Shown piece by piece: positions 8,328 to 16,035 of a DNA stretch of 64,000 bases (position 1 is its first letter; every line of letters begins with the position of its first letter). Both the position numbers and the translations under genes were made by a program. A model generated the notes under the pieces. That model saw only the letters and a list, made by a program, of their open reading frames with translations, was not told the DNA's origin and ran no database searches. Source of the DNA: JAISST01 sp050434145 (lineage in GTDB: Bacteria; Fusobacteriota; Fusobacteriia; Fusobacteriales; Fusobacteriaceae); contig NZ_JBNPVX010000002.1 of assembly GCF_050434145.1 (NCBI RefSeq), positions 62,001 through 126,000 on the forward strand, read 5' to 3'.

Positions 8328-9683
8328 CTAGAAAATAAATGTCCATGCTAGTATTGAAGCAAATATTACAACACCTGACCAAAGAAATACCATTACACAA
8401 TATCCCATAATATCTCTTACTCCTAATTTTGCTATCCCTAAAGCTGGTAAAGCCCAAAATGGTTGAATCATATTTGTCCATGTATCTCCCCAACATAGTG
8501 ACATTGTTGTCAATGCTGGACTCACATTATGAGCACTTCCTGCTGGAAATAAAACTGGCGCTTGCACAGCCCACTGCCCACCAGCTGAAGGTACAAACAT
8601 ATTCACTATTGCTGCACTACCAAATGATAATAATGGAAATGTATTTGTTGTTGATAATGCAACCATTTTTTCAGATATCATCCCTGCTATAGAAATTCCT
8701 GTTTGATTTGCACCTGTCATCATTCCCATAATACCAGCATAAAATGGGAATTGCAAGATTATTCCTGATGAATTTCTTGCTGCATCTCCGACAGCTTTTA
8801 TGTAATTAATTGGAGTTTTATGCAATAATATCCCAAACATAAGCAAAATAAAATTCATTATATCAATATTCAGACTTTTTCCTAAAACAAAGAAGTGATT
8901 TATAACATATGTCATTCCAGAAACAAATATTAATATTGGAATAATTTTGCTAAACTCTAACCTTTGGGCTATAGTAGGATTTTCTGGTCTTGTCAACACC
9001 ACTGTCTTTTCATTTAATAAAGTAGCATCTATACTTTTTGTCTTTTCTTCACTTGGATGCATTGCTGCATTTAATAAAGGCAAAGTTATTAACATTATCA
9101 AAAGGGCTATAAGTGTTGTCGGATGATAACTAGTTGTCCCCAGAGGTACCAATTCTGTTACAGCCCCTCTTGTTATGGTGACTAACTCATCTACATTACT
9201 AGCAGCTTTCAATGTGATAGAACTTGTTAATACAGATAATAAAAATGTCGAGTATGCAGATGCTATTAATAATGGAAAGTCTACCTTTTCTACAGTTTTT
9301 GCTACTTCTTTCGCAAGTATTGCCCCTATAACTAGTCCAAATCCCCATTGAGTCAGTGTGGCTATTGCAGCTGCGAAAGTAACGAAAGCCACTGCTTGTT
9401 TTGGAGTTTTTGGAATTAACGCTAATCTTTTTACCACCTTATGAAAGATTGGTGCTGTGGCTAAACAATTCCCAAAAATTATTACCAAAACCATTTGCAT
9501 TGAAAAACCTAAAAATCCCCAAAATCCTTTTCCCCAATGCATTATCATTTGATATGGCGTCTCACTATTGGCAAATACTCCTAAACAAAACACTATAGCT
9601 GATAATATTAATGCAAATATAAACGGATCAGGCAACAATTTTTGTACCATTGTACTACATAAATTTGTTAGTTTTTTAATCAT
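8328..9683 (-). CDS. atoE: Short-chain fatty acid transporter, AtoE family
   Basis: An integral membrane protein of 451 residues with about ten to twelve hydrophobic segments, starting with LPDPFIFALILSAIVF. AtoE-family carriers move short-chain fatty acids or acetoacetate across the inner membrane. The conserved loops PSAGGQWAVQAP and SLCWGDTWTNMIQPFWALP near the C-terminus are intact. AAGGAGAAA precedes the ATG. It is the last gene of the operon with CoA-transferase and a beta-keto acid cleavage enzyme, so it probably imports the substrate or exports or imports a short acid such as acetoacetate or butyrate. Confidence 0.93.
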   Translation of the reverse strand: MIKKLTNLCSTMVQKLLPDPFIFALILSAIVFCLGVFANSETPYQMIMHWGKGFWGFLGFSMQMVLVIIFGNCLATAPIFHKVVKRLALIPKTPKQAVAFVTFAAAIATLTQWGFGLVIGAILAKEVAKTVEKVDFPLLIASAYSTFLLSVLTSSITLKAASNVDELVTITRGAVTELVPLGTTSYHPTTLIALLIMLITLPLLNAAMHPSEEKTKSIDATLLNEKTVVLTRPENPTIAQRLEFSKIIPILIFVSGMTYVINHFFVLGKSLNIDIMNFILLMFGILLHKTPINYIKAVGDAARNSSGIILQFPFYAGIMGMMTGANQTGISIAGMISEKMVALSTTNTFPLLSFGSAAIVNMFVPSAGGQWAVQAPVLFPAGSAHNVSPALTTMSLCWGDTWTNMIQPFWALPALGIAKLGVRDIMGYCVMVFLWSGVVIFASILAWTFIF

Positions 9684-9790
9684 ATTTTCTCCTTATAACT
9701 TTTATTTTTATTTTTTAAAATAAAGTATATGCAATTTTTTATTTATTTTCTGTATGAAGAATTATGAACATAATTAAACTTTTCTATAAA

Positions 9791-10456
9791 TTATTTAGAT
9801 AAAATTCTTACATTAGGTGATACTCGTAATTCACTATCAGTAAATGCTTTTATATCTTCTATTGAAGAGTACGGGCTAACCTCAACAAGGAGTAATCCTT
9901 CAGTTGTTACATCTATCACACATTTTTCTGTAATTATTTTATTCACTTGTTTAGTGGCTGTAATTGGTAAATTACATCTTTTGAGTATCTTTGGTGATCC
10001 CTTGGCAGTATGTTCCATTGCTACAATTACTTTCTTTGCACCAACTACAAGATCCATTGCCCCACCCATTCCAGGAACTATTTTACCTGGAATCATCCAA
10101 TTAGCAAGATTCCCCTCTGCATCTACCTGTAATGCACCTAACACTGTAACATCTACATGCCCGCCACGGATTATACCAAAAGATGTAGCAGAGTCAAAGA
10201 ATTGAGCACCAGGAAGAACTGTTACGAATCCACCTCCTGCATTTACTACATCTTTATCTTCTTTTCCAAGTGATGGAGCTGCTCCCACTCCTATTATTCC
10301 GTTTTCTGATTGAAAAGTAATATCCATATCACTAGGTACATAGTTAGCCACCAATGTAGGGACACCTATTCCTAGATTAACCACATCTCCTTCTTCAAAT
10401 TCTGCTGCGACTCTCCTAGCAATATATTCTTTTATGATATTTTTATCTAGTTCCAT
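9791..10456 (-). CDS. atoA: CoA-transferase subunit B (AtoA-like)
   Basis: Beta subunit of a family I 3-oxoacid CoA-transferase, moving CoA between acetyl-, butyryl- or acetoacetyl-type acids. The catalytic glutamate lies in FQSENGIIGVG at about residue 51. The start at 10456 is chosen because AAGGAGTGA lies just upstream; a GTG four codons earlier falls inside that ribosome-binding site. Length 221 aa is normal. Its partner subunit (10875-11528) is 400 bp upstream, separated by a repeat element, which is unusual since the two subunits are normally adjacent. Confidence 0.92.
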   Translation of the reverse strand: MELDKNIIKEYIARRVAAEFEEGDVVNLGIGVPTLVANYVPSDMDITFQSENGIIGVGAAPSLGKEDKDVVNAGGGFVTVLPGAQFFDSATSFGIIRGGHVDVTVLGALQVDAEGNLANWMIPGKIVPGMGGAMDLVVGAKKVIVAMEHTAKGSPKILKRCNLPITATKQVNKIITEKCVIDVTTEGLLLVEVSPYSSIEDIKAFTDSELRVSPNVRILSK

Positions 10457-10477
10457 ATTTTCTTTCACTCCTTAATA

Positions 10478-10874
10478 CTGTTACAAAAATCATTATTAAA
10501 GTATTTTTATATATAAAATTCATGCTTTTATTCTTTTCTTAATTCTTCTTTTCCTTCATTCTCCACACGCTCAGCTATTGTTCTAGGAAGTAGTACCTTG
10601 CTAACCAGTTAGCAAACTAAATGTCTTAGACATGATGTTTTGCTATGTAGATAGTATGTTGTGATCCTTGCAAATATAGTTCGCAGCTGCTTAGCAAGAT
10701 GAAGGACAGAGCTTGAATCTTGTAATTAGATCACGAAGGTGTAAAACACGACCAGATGATGCTGAACCGCAAGTAGCAGCTAGGTTCCTCTTATACTTCA
10801 TTTCAAATCCTAAAAGATTTAATAATATAAGTAAATATTTGTAAAAAATAATAATAAAATTTTAAATTTTGCAA
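10478..10874 (+). repeat. MITE-like intergenic repeat, long copy with insert
   Basis: The left end CTGTTACAAAAAT and the AAATTCATGCTTTTATT module, plus the right end CCTAAAAGATTT...TTGCAATT, match the other repeat copies in this window. Between them, about 10583-10800, is a GC-richer block of some 220 bp absent from the other copies and full of short inverted repeats (TTGCTAAC/GTTAGCAA, ATGTCT/AGACAT, GTGATC/GATCAC). It separates the two CoA-transferase subunit genes. No open frame of useful size crosses it. Confidence 0.65.
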
Positions 10875-11528
10875 TTAGCTATCTGCTACAATATAATCTA
10901 CAAATATCTTTGATGTCATAACATGATCTGGAGATATTTCCCCAACTTCCACCAATTTTTCTGCAAATACTATAACAGTGTCAGCTGCTGTAGCCATAAG
11001 AGGATTAAAATTTTTTGTTGATTTTGCATATACAATATTACCTGCCTTATCTACAACCGACCCGTTTAGAAGGGCAATGTCAGCTTTTAAAGGTGTTTCT
11101 AGTATATATTTTTTATTATCAACTATAATTATTTGCTTTCCATCTTCTACAATGGTGCCTATTCCTGTAGGTGTCAATATTCCACCTAGTCCATATCCTG
11201 CTGCTCTTATTCTTTCAGCTAATGTACCTTGAGGTACTAGTTCCACTTCTATTTCATTGGCATGCATTTGACGACCAGTCTCTGGATTAGTTCCTATATG
11301 AGAAACTATCACTTTTTTCACTTGATGGTTAACCACTAGTCTTCCTATTCCTCTATCAGGAAAACCAGTATCATTACCAATCACAGTAAGATTTTTTATT
11401 CCTTTTTTTACTAATGCATCTATAATCTTTTCTGGAGTGCCAACAGCTAAAAATCCGCCAATAAAAATTGTCATTCCATCTTTTACATGAGATAAAGCCT
11501 CATCCATTGTAACTATTTTGTTTCTCAT
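10875..11528 (-). CDS. atoD: CoA-transferase subunit A (AtoD-like)
   Basis: Alpha subunit of the 3-oxoacid CoA-transferase. The CoA-binding segment GGFLAVGTPEKII is at about residues 24-36, and the body (VIGNDTGFPDRGIGRLV, GGILTPTGIGTIVEDGKQ) is typical for the family. It has 217 residues with a GAGGGGGATGAG ribosome-binding site. It follows the beta-keto acid cleavage gene by about 75 bp, so acetoacetate made by that enzyme could be activated to acetoacetyl-CoA here. Confidence 0.93.
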   Translation of the reverse strand: MRNKIVTMDEALSHVKDGMTIFIGGFLAVGTPEKIIDALVKKGIKNLTVIGNDTGFPDRGIGRLVVNHQVKKVIVSHIGTNPETGRQMHANEIEVELVPQGTLAERIRAAGYGLGGILTPTGIGTIVEDGKQIIIVDNKKYILETPLKADIALLNGSVVDKAGNIVYAKSTKNFNPLMATAADTVIVFAEKLVEVGEISPDHVMTSKIFVDYIVADS

Positions 11529-11605
11529 CTCATCCCCCTCTCTAAGTCACGAAATACTTTTAAAAATAATAAATATCCCTAAAAATTCATCATAATTCTA
11601 AACAA

Positions 11606-12508
11606 TTATTTTCCTAAAATAATTTCTCTTGCTTCTCTTGAGTTGGCAAATGAATAACCAAGAATATCTCCAATTTTCTTTATTTTCGTTACTAATTCTG
11701 CATTTGATTTTGCTAATACTCCTTTTGAAAAATATAAATTATCTTCTAATCCCACTCTAACATTCCCACCCAATATCATAGCTGTTGTCGTTATATTAAA
11801 TTGTTCTTTTCCTGCAGCTGCACATGACCAAATAAAATTATCTCCCAAAACTCTTTTAGCTGTATTATACAAAAATAACAGGTTATCAACTGTAGCTGGT
11901 AATCCACCCATAATTCCCAATACAAATTGAATATATACAGGACCTTTCAATAAATCTTTCTTCATAAAATAAGCAATATTGCTTAACATTCCTACTTCAT
12001 ATACTTCAAACTCTGGCTTAGTCCCATTGGCAGTCATTGTCGTAATGTAATCCTCTATACCTTGAAAAGTATTAGCAAATGGTACTTTATATGTATTTTT
12101 TACAAAAGGAATTTCCCAATCAAACTTTGGTTCTTTTATTTTATCTGCTATTGGTGAAAAACAGAAATTAACTGATCCTGCATTACATGATGCTAATTCT
12201 GCTTTACATGCTGGCACTGCAGCCAGTCTCTCCTCTGAAGTCATTCCTATTGCTCCTCCTGTTGTTATTCCAATAACAACATCACATCTTTCTTTTATTC
12301 CATCCACAATTTTCTTCATTAATTCTGGGCTTCCTGTTGGTTCTCCTGTTTCAGGATTTCTTGCATGTATATGTACAATCGCTGCTCCTGCATGATTGGC
12401 TGCTACCGCCTCATTTATTATTTGTTCTGGTGTTATTGGTAAATACTCTGACATACTTGGAATATGTACTGCTCCTGTTATTGCTGCTGTTATTATTACT
12501 TTACTCAT
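11606..12508 (-). CDS. Beta-keto acid cleavage enzyme (BKACE, DUF849)
   Basis: BKACE proteins are zinc TIM barrels that condense a beta-keto acid with acetyl-CoA and split it into acetoacetate plus a CoA thioester. The zinc ligands are visible as VHIHAR (His46, His48) and in VRVGLEDN (Glu); the motif EVYEVGMLSN is also typical. Length is 300 aa. The best known member is 3-keto-5-aminohexanoate cleavage enzyme of lysine fermentation, but none of the lysine aminomutase genes is nearby, and the neighbour is instead a PanE-like dehydrogenase. The true substrate is therefore open. AAGGAGGAAAATT precedes the ATG. Confidence 0.9.
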   Translation of the reverse strand: MSKVIITAAITGAVHIPSMSEYLPITPEQIINEAVAANHAGAAIVHIHARNPETGEPTGSPELMKKIVDGIKERCDVVIGITTGGAIGMTSEERLAAVPACKAELASCNAGSVNFCFSPIADKIKEPKFDWEIPFVKNTYKVPFANTFQGIEDYITTMTANGTKPEFEVYEVGMLSNIAYFMKKDLLKGPVYIQFVLGIMGGLPATVDNLLFLYNTAKRVLGDNFIWSCAAAGKEQFNITTTAMILGGNVRVGLEDNLYFSKGVLAKSNAELVTKIKKIGDILGYSFANSREAREIILGK

Positions 12509-12538
12509 AATTTTCCTCCTTAAAACAATAATTATAAA

Positions 12539-12747
12539 CTGTTATTAAACTATTTTTTTTCTTATAAATGCAAGCTTTTACTCTTTTCTTGCTTTTTCTT
12601 TTTTCACTGTCTTGCTTTGCTCAGAGTTGTTAGAGGTGAACAGTGCCTGTGGCGCTTTTTGGGACAAGTCCCAAATCCCAAAAGATTTATTTATATAACA
12701 AATTTTTGTGAAAATAATAAAGAAAACTTTTTATTTCGCGACTGCCT
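12539..12747 (+). repeat. MITE-like intergenic repeat, complete copy
   Basis: About 209 bp from CTGTTATTAAACTATT to TTTCGCGACTGCCT, filling the gap between the dehydrogenase and BKACE genes. The middle has TTTGGGA-caag-TCCCAAA, a clear hairpin, followed by CCCAAAAGATTT and TTTTTGTGAAAATAATAAAG, shared with the copies at 43759 and 49579. The ends are imperfect inverted copies of each other (GTTRCRAAA type). Confidence 0.75.
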
Positions 12748-12796
12748 AGCAATAATAAAATAAATGTTTTTGATGAACCTTGTCTTAAATTTTAAT

Positions 12797-13810
12797 CTAT
12801 AAGATAAATCTATCCAAACATTTCATTGTAGGCATTGGAATTTTTTCATTTTCATAATCTTTAACAATTGAAACAATAGTATCACATGTAGGAGTTAAAA
12901 TAGATAGTTTTTTACCCCATTCACTGCAAATTCCCACAATATAATCTATTTCACACTTAATATTTTTCTCCATATCTTGAAGCATACTTGCTTTCAATGC
13001 TCTATGTGGTTCAAAATACCCTACTAACCATGTCTTAGATTTTTCTAGCTCTTCTTTATTATTAAATTCAAGATTATAGTAACTCCAACCTGGTACCAAG
13101 TCTTCCAATGTAACTCCTTTTTTCTTTACAATTTTTACTATTTCATTGCCAACATATGCTGCACAAGTGAGTGCCTTATCATTATCCAATATTTCAGCAT
13201 ATGTGGCTCCTAGAGCAGCTGACATTCCACTTAAAGTCGCATTTTGAATTACTTTTGCCCAACGTATTCCCATTAAATTGTTAACAATAACACAAGTTCC
13301 TGCTAAAGATAAGAATTCTTCTACTTTTTTTATTCTTTCTGTTATAACACCAGTTATTTCTCCAATTTCATACCTCATTGCTGATATATCAGAAGTTAGT
13401 TCTGATATTCCTGGTTCTCTTAATGTTGCACCCCATCCAACAACTCCTCCTACGACTCTTCCACTACCGATTATCTCGCTTACTGATTCCTCTGGAATTC
13501 CATTTTGTAATGTACATACAACACTATTTACATCCAGATGTGGTAATAACTGCTGCAGAGCAACATCATTATATGTTTGCTTAGCTAATAAAATTACCAA
13601 ATCATATATTCCTTCCATTTTATCAGGTGTTATTGCTTTTACTGGAATATTTTTTAATTGCATTTTTCCTATTACTGTTGCTCCTTTTTCATTCAGGGCA
13701 GCTACATGTGCTTTATTTGTATCAATTAATGTGCAATCCCTACCATTTTTTGATACTAAAGCCCCAATTATTGTTCCCAATGATCCTGTACCCATAATTG
13801 CTATTTTCAT
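12797..13810 (-). CDS. Ketopantoate reductase family (PanE/ApbA) dehydrogenase
   Basis: A 337-residue NAD(P)-dependent 2-hydroxy/2-keto acid dehydrogenase. The Rossmann motif IMGTGSLGTIIGALVSKNG is at residues 4-22, the LQNG motif at about 101-104, and the catalytic-type lysine lies in GIRWAKVIQNATLS near 190. Biosynthetic PanE would sit with panB/panC; here it is first in an operon with BKACE, CoA-transferase and AtoE, so it more likely oxidises a hydroxy acid to the keto acid used by BKACE. That role is inference. GGAGGG precedes the ATG. Confidence 0.85.
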   Translation of the reverse strand: MKIAIMGTGSLGTIIGALVSKNGRDCTLIDTNKAHVAALNEKGATVIGKMQLKNIPVKAITPDKMEGIYDLVILLAKQTYNDVALQQLLPHLDVNSVVCTLQNGIPEESVSEIIGSGRVVGGVVGWGATLREPGISELTSDISAMRYEIGEITGVITERIKKVEEFLSLAGTCVIVNNLMGIRWAKVIQNATLSGMSAALGATYAEILDNDKALTCAAYVGNEIVKIVKKKGVTLEDLVPGWSYYNLEFNNKEELEKSKTWLVGYFEPHRALKASMLQDMEKNIKCEIDYIVGICSEWGKKLSILTPTCDTIVSIVKDYENEKIPMPTMKCLDRFIL

Positions 13811-13832
13811 AAAGTCCCTCCATATTATATAG

Positions 13833-13905
13833 GTTATTAGAAAACTATTTTATATCTTGCAAAATTCATACTTTCATTATTCTTTTAATTCTCTTTCTAC
13901 TTTAG
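13833..13905 (+). repeat. MITE-like repeat, half copy
   Basis: About 75 bp (GTTATTAGAAAACTATTTT ... ATTCATACTTTCATTATTC) match the left half of the repeat family; the right half is missing. It sits in the leader between the sigma-54 promoter and the dehydrogenase gene. Confidence 0.55.
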
Positions 13906-14100
13906 CACATCTCCAACAGTTGGTTGATCTGTTCCCTTCATAATAAACGGACTAGAATATTTAGTAAAATTTTTTGCCAAATCTACTCATAGCTCAAAAA
14001 ACTTGCCCTTTTTATTAAATATTTAAGGCTATCATTTAAAAATATGCATATCTCAGAATTCCTTAAATATAAATTTTTTTATCATCTTGTAAAATAATAC

Positions 14101-14116
14101 AGCAAAAAAGATGCCA
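14101..14116 (-). promoter_or_regulatory. Sigma-54 (-24/-12) promoter
   Basis: On the minus strand the sequence is TGGCAT-CTTTT-TTGCT, matching the TGGCAC-N5-TTGCW consensus at all but one position and with exact spacing. It points at the dehydrogenase-BKACE-CoA-transferase-atoE operon, about 290 bp upstream of its first gene, and lies beside the gene for a sigma-54 activator. Inverted copies of CCTTAAATA nearby (14020-14028, 14061-14069, and a partial at about 14160) may be binding sites. Confidence 0.7.
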
Positions 14117-14213
14117 ATAGAAAATTAGCAATAATTCTTAATACCCCAATTTAAATGTGTCCTTAAATTAATACATATATTTTTTACACTGTATTATTTT
14201 TAGTACATTTTAT

Positions 14214-14242
14214 TTGCATATCTATAGTTACAATGATATAAT
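14214..14242 (+). promoter_or_regulatory. Promoter of the sigma-54 activator gene
   Basis: TTGCAT (14214-14219) and an extended -10 TGATATAAT (TATAAT at 14237-14242) are 17 bp apart. Transcription would begin near 14249, leaving a short leader with GGAGG before the ATG at 14265. Confidence 0.65.
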
Positions 14243-14264
14243 ATAATTAGGAATGGAGGTATTT

Positions 14265-15644
14265 ATGAGTAAAAAATCAGAATTAGATGACCTATTAAAA
14301 CTCGTCATAGATTCTTTATATCTATCTATTTTGATAGATGATAATGGTAAAATATGCTATATTGGAAGAGAATATGCTGATATTTTGGGAGTAACTTTTG
14401 ATGAGGCTATTGGAGCATCTATTGAAAAAATAATTCCAAATACATGCTTGCCTCGTGTTTTAAAGACTGGAGTAGAAGAGATAGGCGAACTTTTTATGAT
14501 GAAAAATGGAGAATTAACAATTTGTAATCGATTTCCGATCAGAGATAAAAATGGAATTATTAAAGGTGCACTTTCTACAGCTACATTTTATGATTTAGAT
14601 CATGTTAAAAGTTTAAACAATGATATTAACAAGTTGAATTCTGAAATAAAGTCATATCAACAAAAATTATCTTTATTGAAGAAAATACCTTTTAATCTTG
14701 ATGATGTAGTTGGTCAATCTTATGAAATTTTAAAAATAAAAGATACAATAAAAAAAATTGCAAACTCGAATTTATCTGTGTTAATCACAGGTGAAACTGG
14801 TACTGGTAAAGAAATTTTTGCTAATGCAATTCATAGTATGAGCAATCGAAGATTTGAAAATTTTGTTAAAATCAACTGTGCTTCTATACCAAAAGACCTC
14901 ATGGAATCAGAATTATTTGGTTATGATGAAGGTGCATTTTCTGGTGCGAAAAAGGGAGGAAAAACTGGGAAATTAGAATATGCCAATAAAGGAACTATTC
15001 TTTTAGACGAAGTAGGAGAAATTCCTTTTTCTCTTCAAGCAAAACTTTTACGGGTATTGCAAGAAAAGGAATTAGAGAAAATTGGAAGCAATAAGGTCAT
15101 TGATTTAAATATTCGAATTATTTGTTGCACCAATAAAAATATTCGAGAAATGGTTAAGAATAGTGCTTTTCGTGAAGATTTGTTTTATCGTATAAACATT
15201 GTGGAAATTCATATTCCACCATTAAGAGAGCGAAAAGATGATATTCCACACTTTTGCGAGCATTTTATAGAGAAAATCAATAAGTATCATGGCAGTTTTA
15301 TTGAAGGCATTTCTCCAAAAGTGATGACATTTTTTGAACAATATAATTGGCCAGGAAATATAAGAGAATTGGAACATGTATTAGAAAGAGCATGTATTTC
15401 TACTAAAAATAAAATTTTGAATGAAGAAGACTTTGATTTTTTTCTTCCTCGAATTTTTCAAGATCAAATATCAGAAGAAGAGAATATTAAAAATTCTCTT
15501 TCATATCAAAAAAATAAAGCAGAATGCTTAGCTATTTTAAAAGCATTAGAAAGTACTAATAAAAATAAAACAAAAGCCGCTAAAATTCTTAAAATAACCA
15601 GAAGTCAACTTTATGAAAAATTAAGAAAATATAATTTAATTTAG
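14265..15644 (+). CDS. PAS-domain sigma-54-dependent transcriptional activator
   Basis: A 459-residue enhancer-binding protein. A PAS-like sensor fills residues 5-115 (IDDNGKICYIGREYADILGV), a short coiled coil follows, then the AAA+ domain with Walker A GETGTGKE (about 176-183), GAFSGA (about 223-228, contacts sigma-54), Walker B TILLDEVGE, and a C-terminal Fis-type helix-turn-helix (KTKAAKILKITRSQLYEKL). It has no receiver domain, so it likely senses a small molecule directly. It is divergent from the BKACE operon, which carries a sigma-54 promoter, and lies upstream of the TAXI-TRAP genes. The start at 14265 fits GGAGG and the promoter position better than the ATG at 14253. Confidence 0.93.
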   Translation: MSKKSELDDLLKLVIDSLYLSILIDDNGKICYIGREYADILGVTFDEAIGASIEKIIPNTCLPRVLKTGVEEIGELFMMKNGELTICNRFPIRDKNGIIKGALSTATFYDLDHVKSLNNDINKLNSEIKSYQQKLSLLKKIPFNLDDVVGQSYEILKIKDTIKKIANSNLSVLITGETGTGKEIFANAIHSMSNRRFENFVKINCASIPKDLMESELFGYDEGAFSGAKKGGKTGKLEYANKGTILLDEVGEIPFSLQAKLLRVLQEKELEKIGSNKVIDLNIRIICCTNKNIREMVKNSAFREDLFYRINIVEIHIPPLRERKDDIPHFCEHFIEKINKYHGSFIEGISPKVMTFFEQYNWPGNIRELEHVLERACISTKNKILNEEDFDFFLPRIFQDQISEEENIKNSLSYQKNKAECLAILKALESTNKNKTKAAKILKITRSQLYEKLRKYNLI

Positions 15645-15675
15645 TCATTATTATAAATGTATCAGAATTTTATTG

Positions 15676-15708
15676 ATTGTGAGGTATATATGACCTCACA
15701 ATTTTTTG
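15676..15708 (+). terminator. Rho-independent terminator after the activator gene
   Basis: Ten-base-pair stem ATTGTGAGGT/ACCTCACAAT with a 7-nt loop, followed by TTTTTT. It separates the activator from the transporter genes. Confidence 0.9.
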
Positions 15709-15990
15709 TTATTCTCTAATTATGAGCAATCACCTCTAACTACTATTAAATTTATAAACTATTTTCAATCTTATCAATTTAAACTTTTATTATTTTCTAA
15801 ATAAACCACGAACAACTTTTAAAAACACAATTATCTAAAATCTTTATTTTTATGCCTACATTAATAAAAATACCGAACAAACTATTTTTTTAATTGTTAT
15901 CTTTTATAAAAATGCTATAAATGATATGATAATCAAATGGTACAAATAAACTTATACTATTCAAATAAACTATGAAAGAGTTCATATTTG
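15709..15990. other. AT-rich gap upstream of the TRAP genes
   Basis: About 280 bp with no gene, only AT-rich sequence leading to the promoter at 15991. I see no clear operator or sigma-54 motif here. Confidence 0.5.
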
Positions 15991-15999
15991 TGATATAAT
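15991..15999 (+). promoter_or_regulatory. Extended -10 promoter of the TAXI-TRAP genes
   Basis: TGATATAAT, the same extended -10 as upstream of rpsJ and of the activator gene, without a good -35. A leader of about 30 nt would carry the AGGAGGGG ribosome-binding site. Confidence 0.55.
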
Positions 16000-16035
16000 T
16001 AAGTTTATGAATATTTTGTGAGGAGGGGACATCAA

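Noticed and set aside
8299..8496. A small frame at the 3' end of atoE
   Set aside because: It overlaps atoE in another frame and has no ribosome-binding site or family resemblance.
10583..10620. The TTGCTAAC/GTTAGCAA palindrome as an integron attC site
   Set aside because: The required RYYYAAC and GTTRRRY core boxes are not met and no integrase or cassette array is present.
10583..10800. A small protein encoded in the insert at 10.6-10.8 kb
   Set aside because: All frames on both strands are broken by stop codons within 30-45 residues, and no ribosome-binding site precedes an ATG.
11606..12508. Calling the BKACE gene kce (lysine fermentation)
   Set aside because: No lysine aminomutase, aminohexanoate dehydrogenase or ammonia-lyase genes lie near it, and family members use many different beta-keto acids.
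12797..13810. Biosynthetic ketopantoate reductase (panE) for pantothenate
   Set aside because: No panB, panC or panD is nearby, and it heads a catabolic operon, so only the family is assigned.
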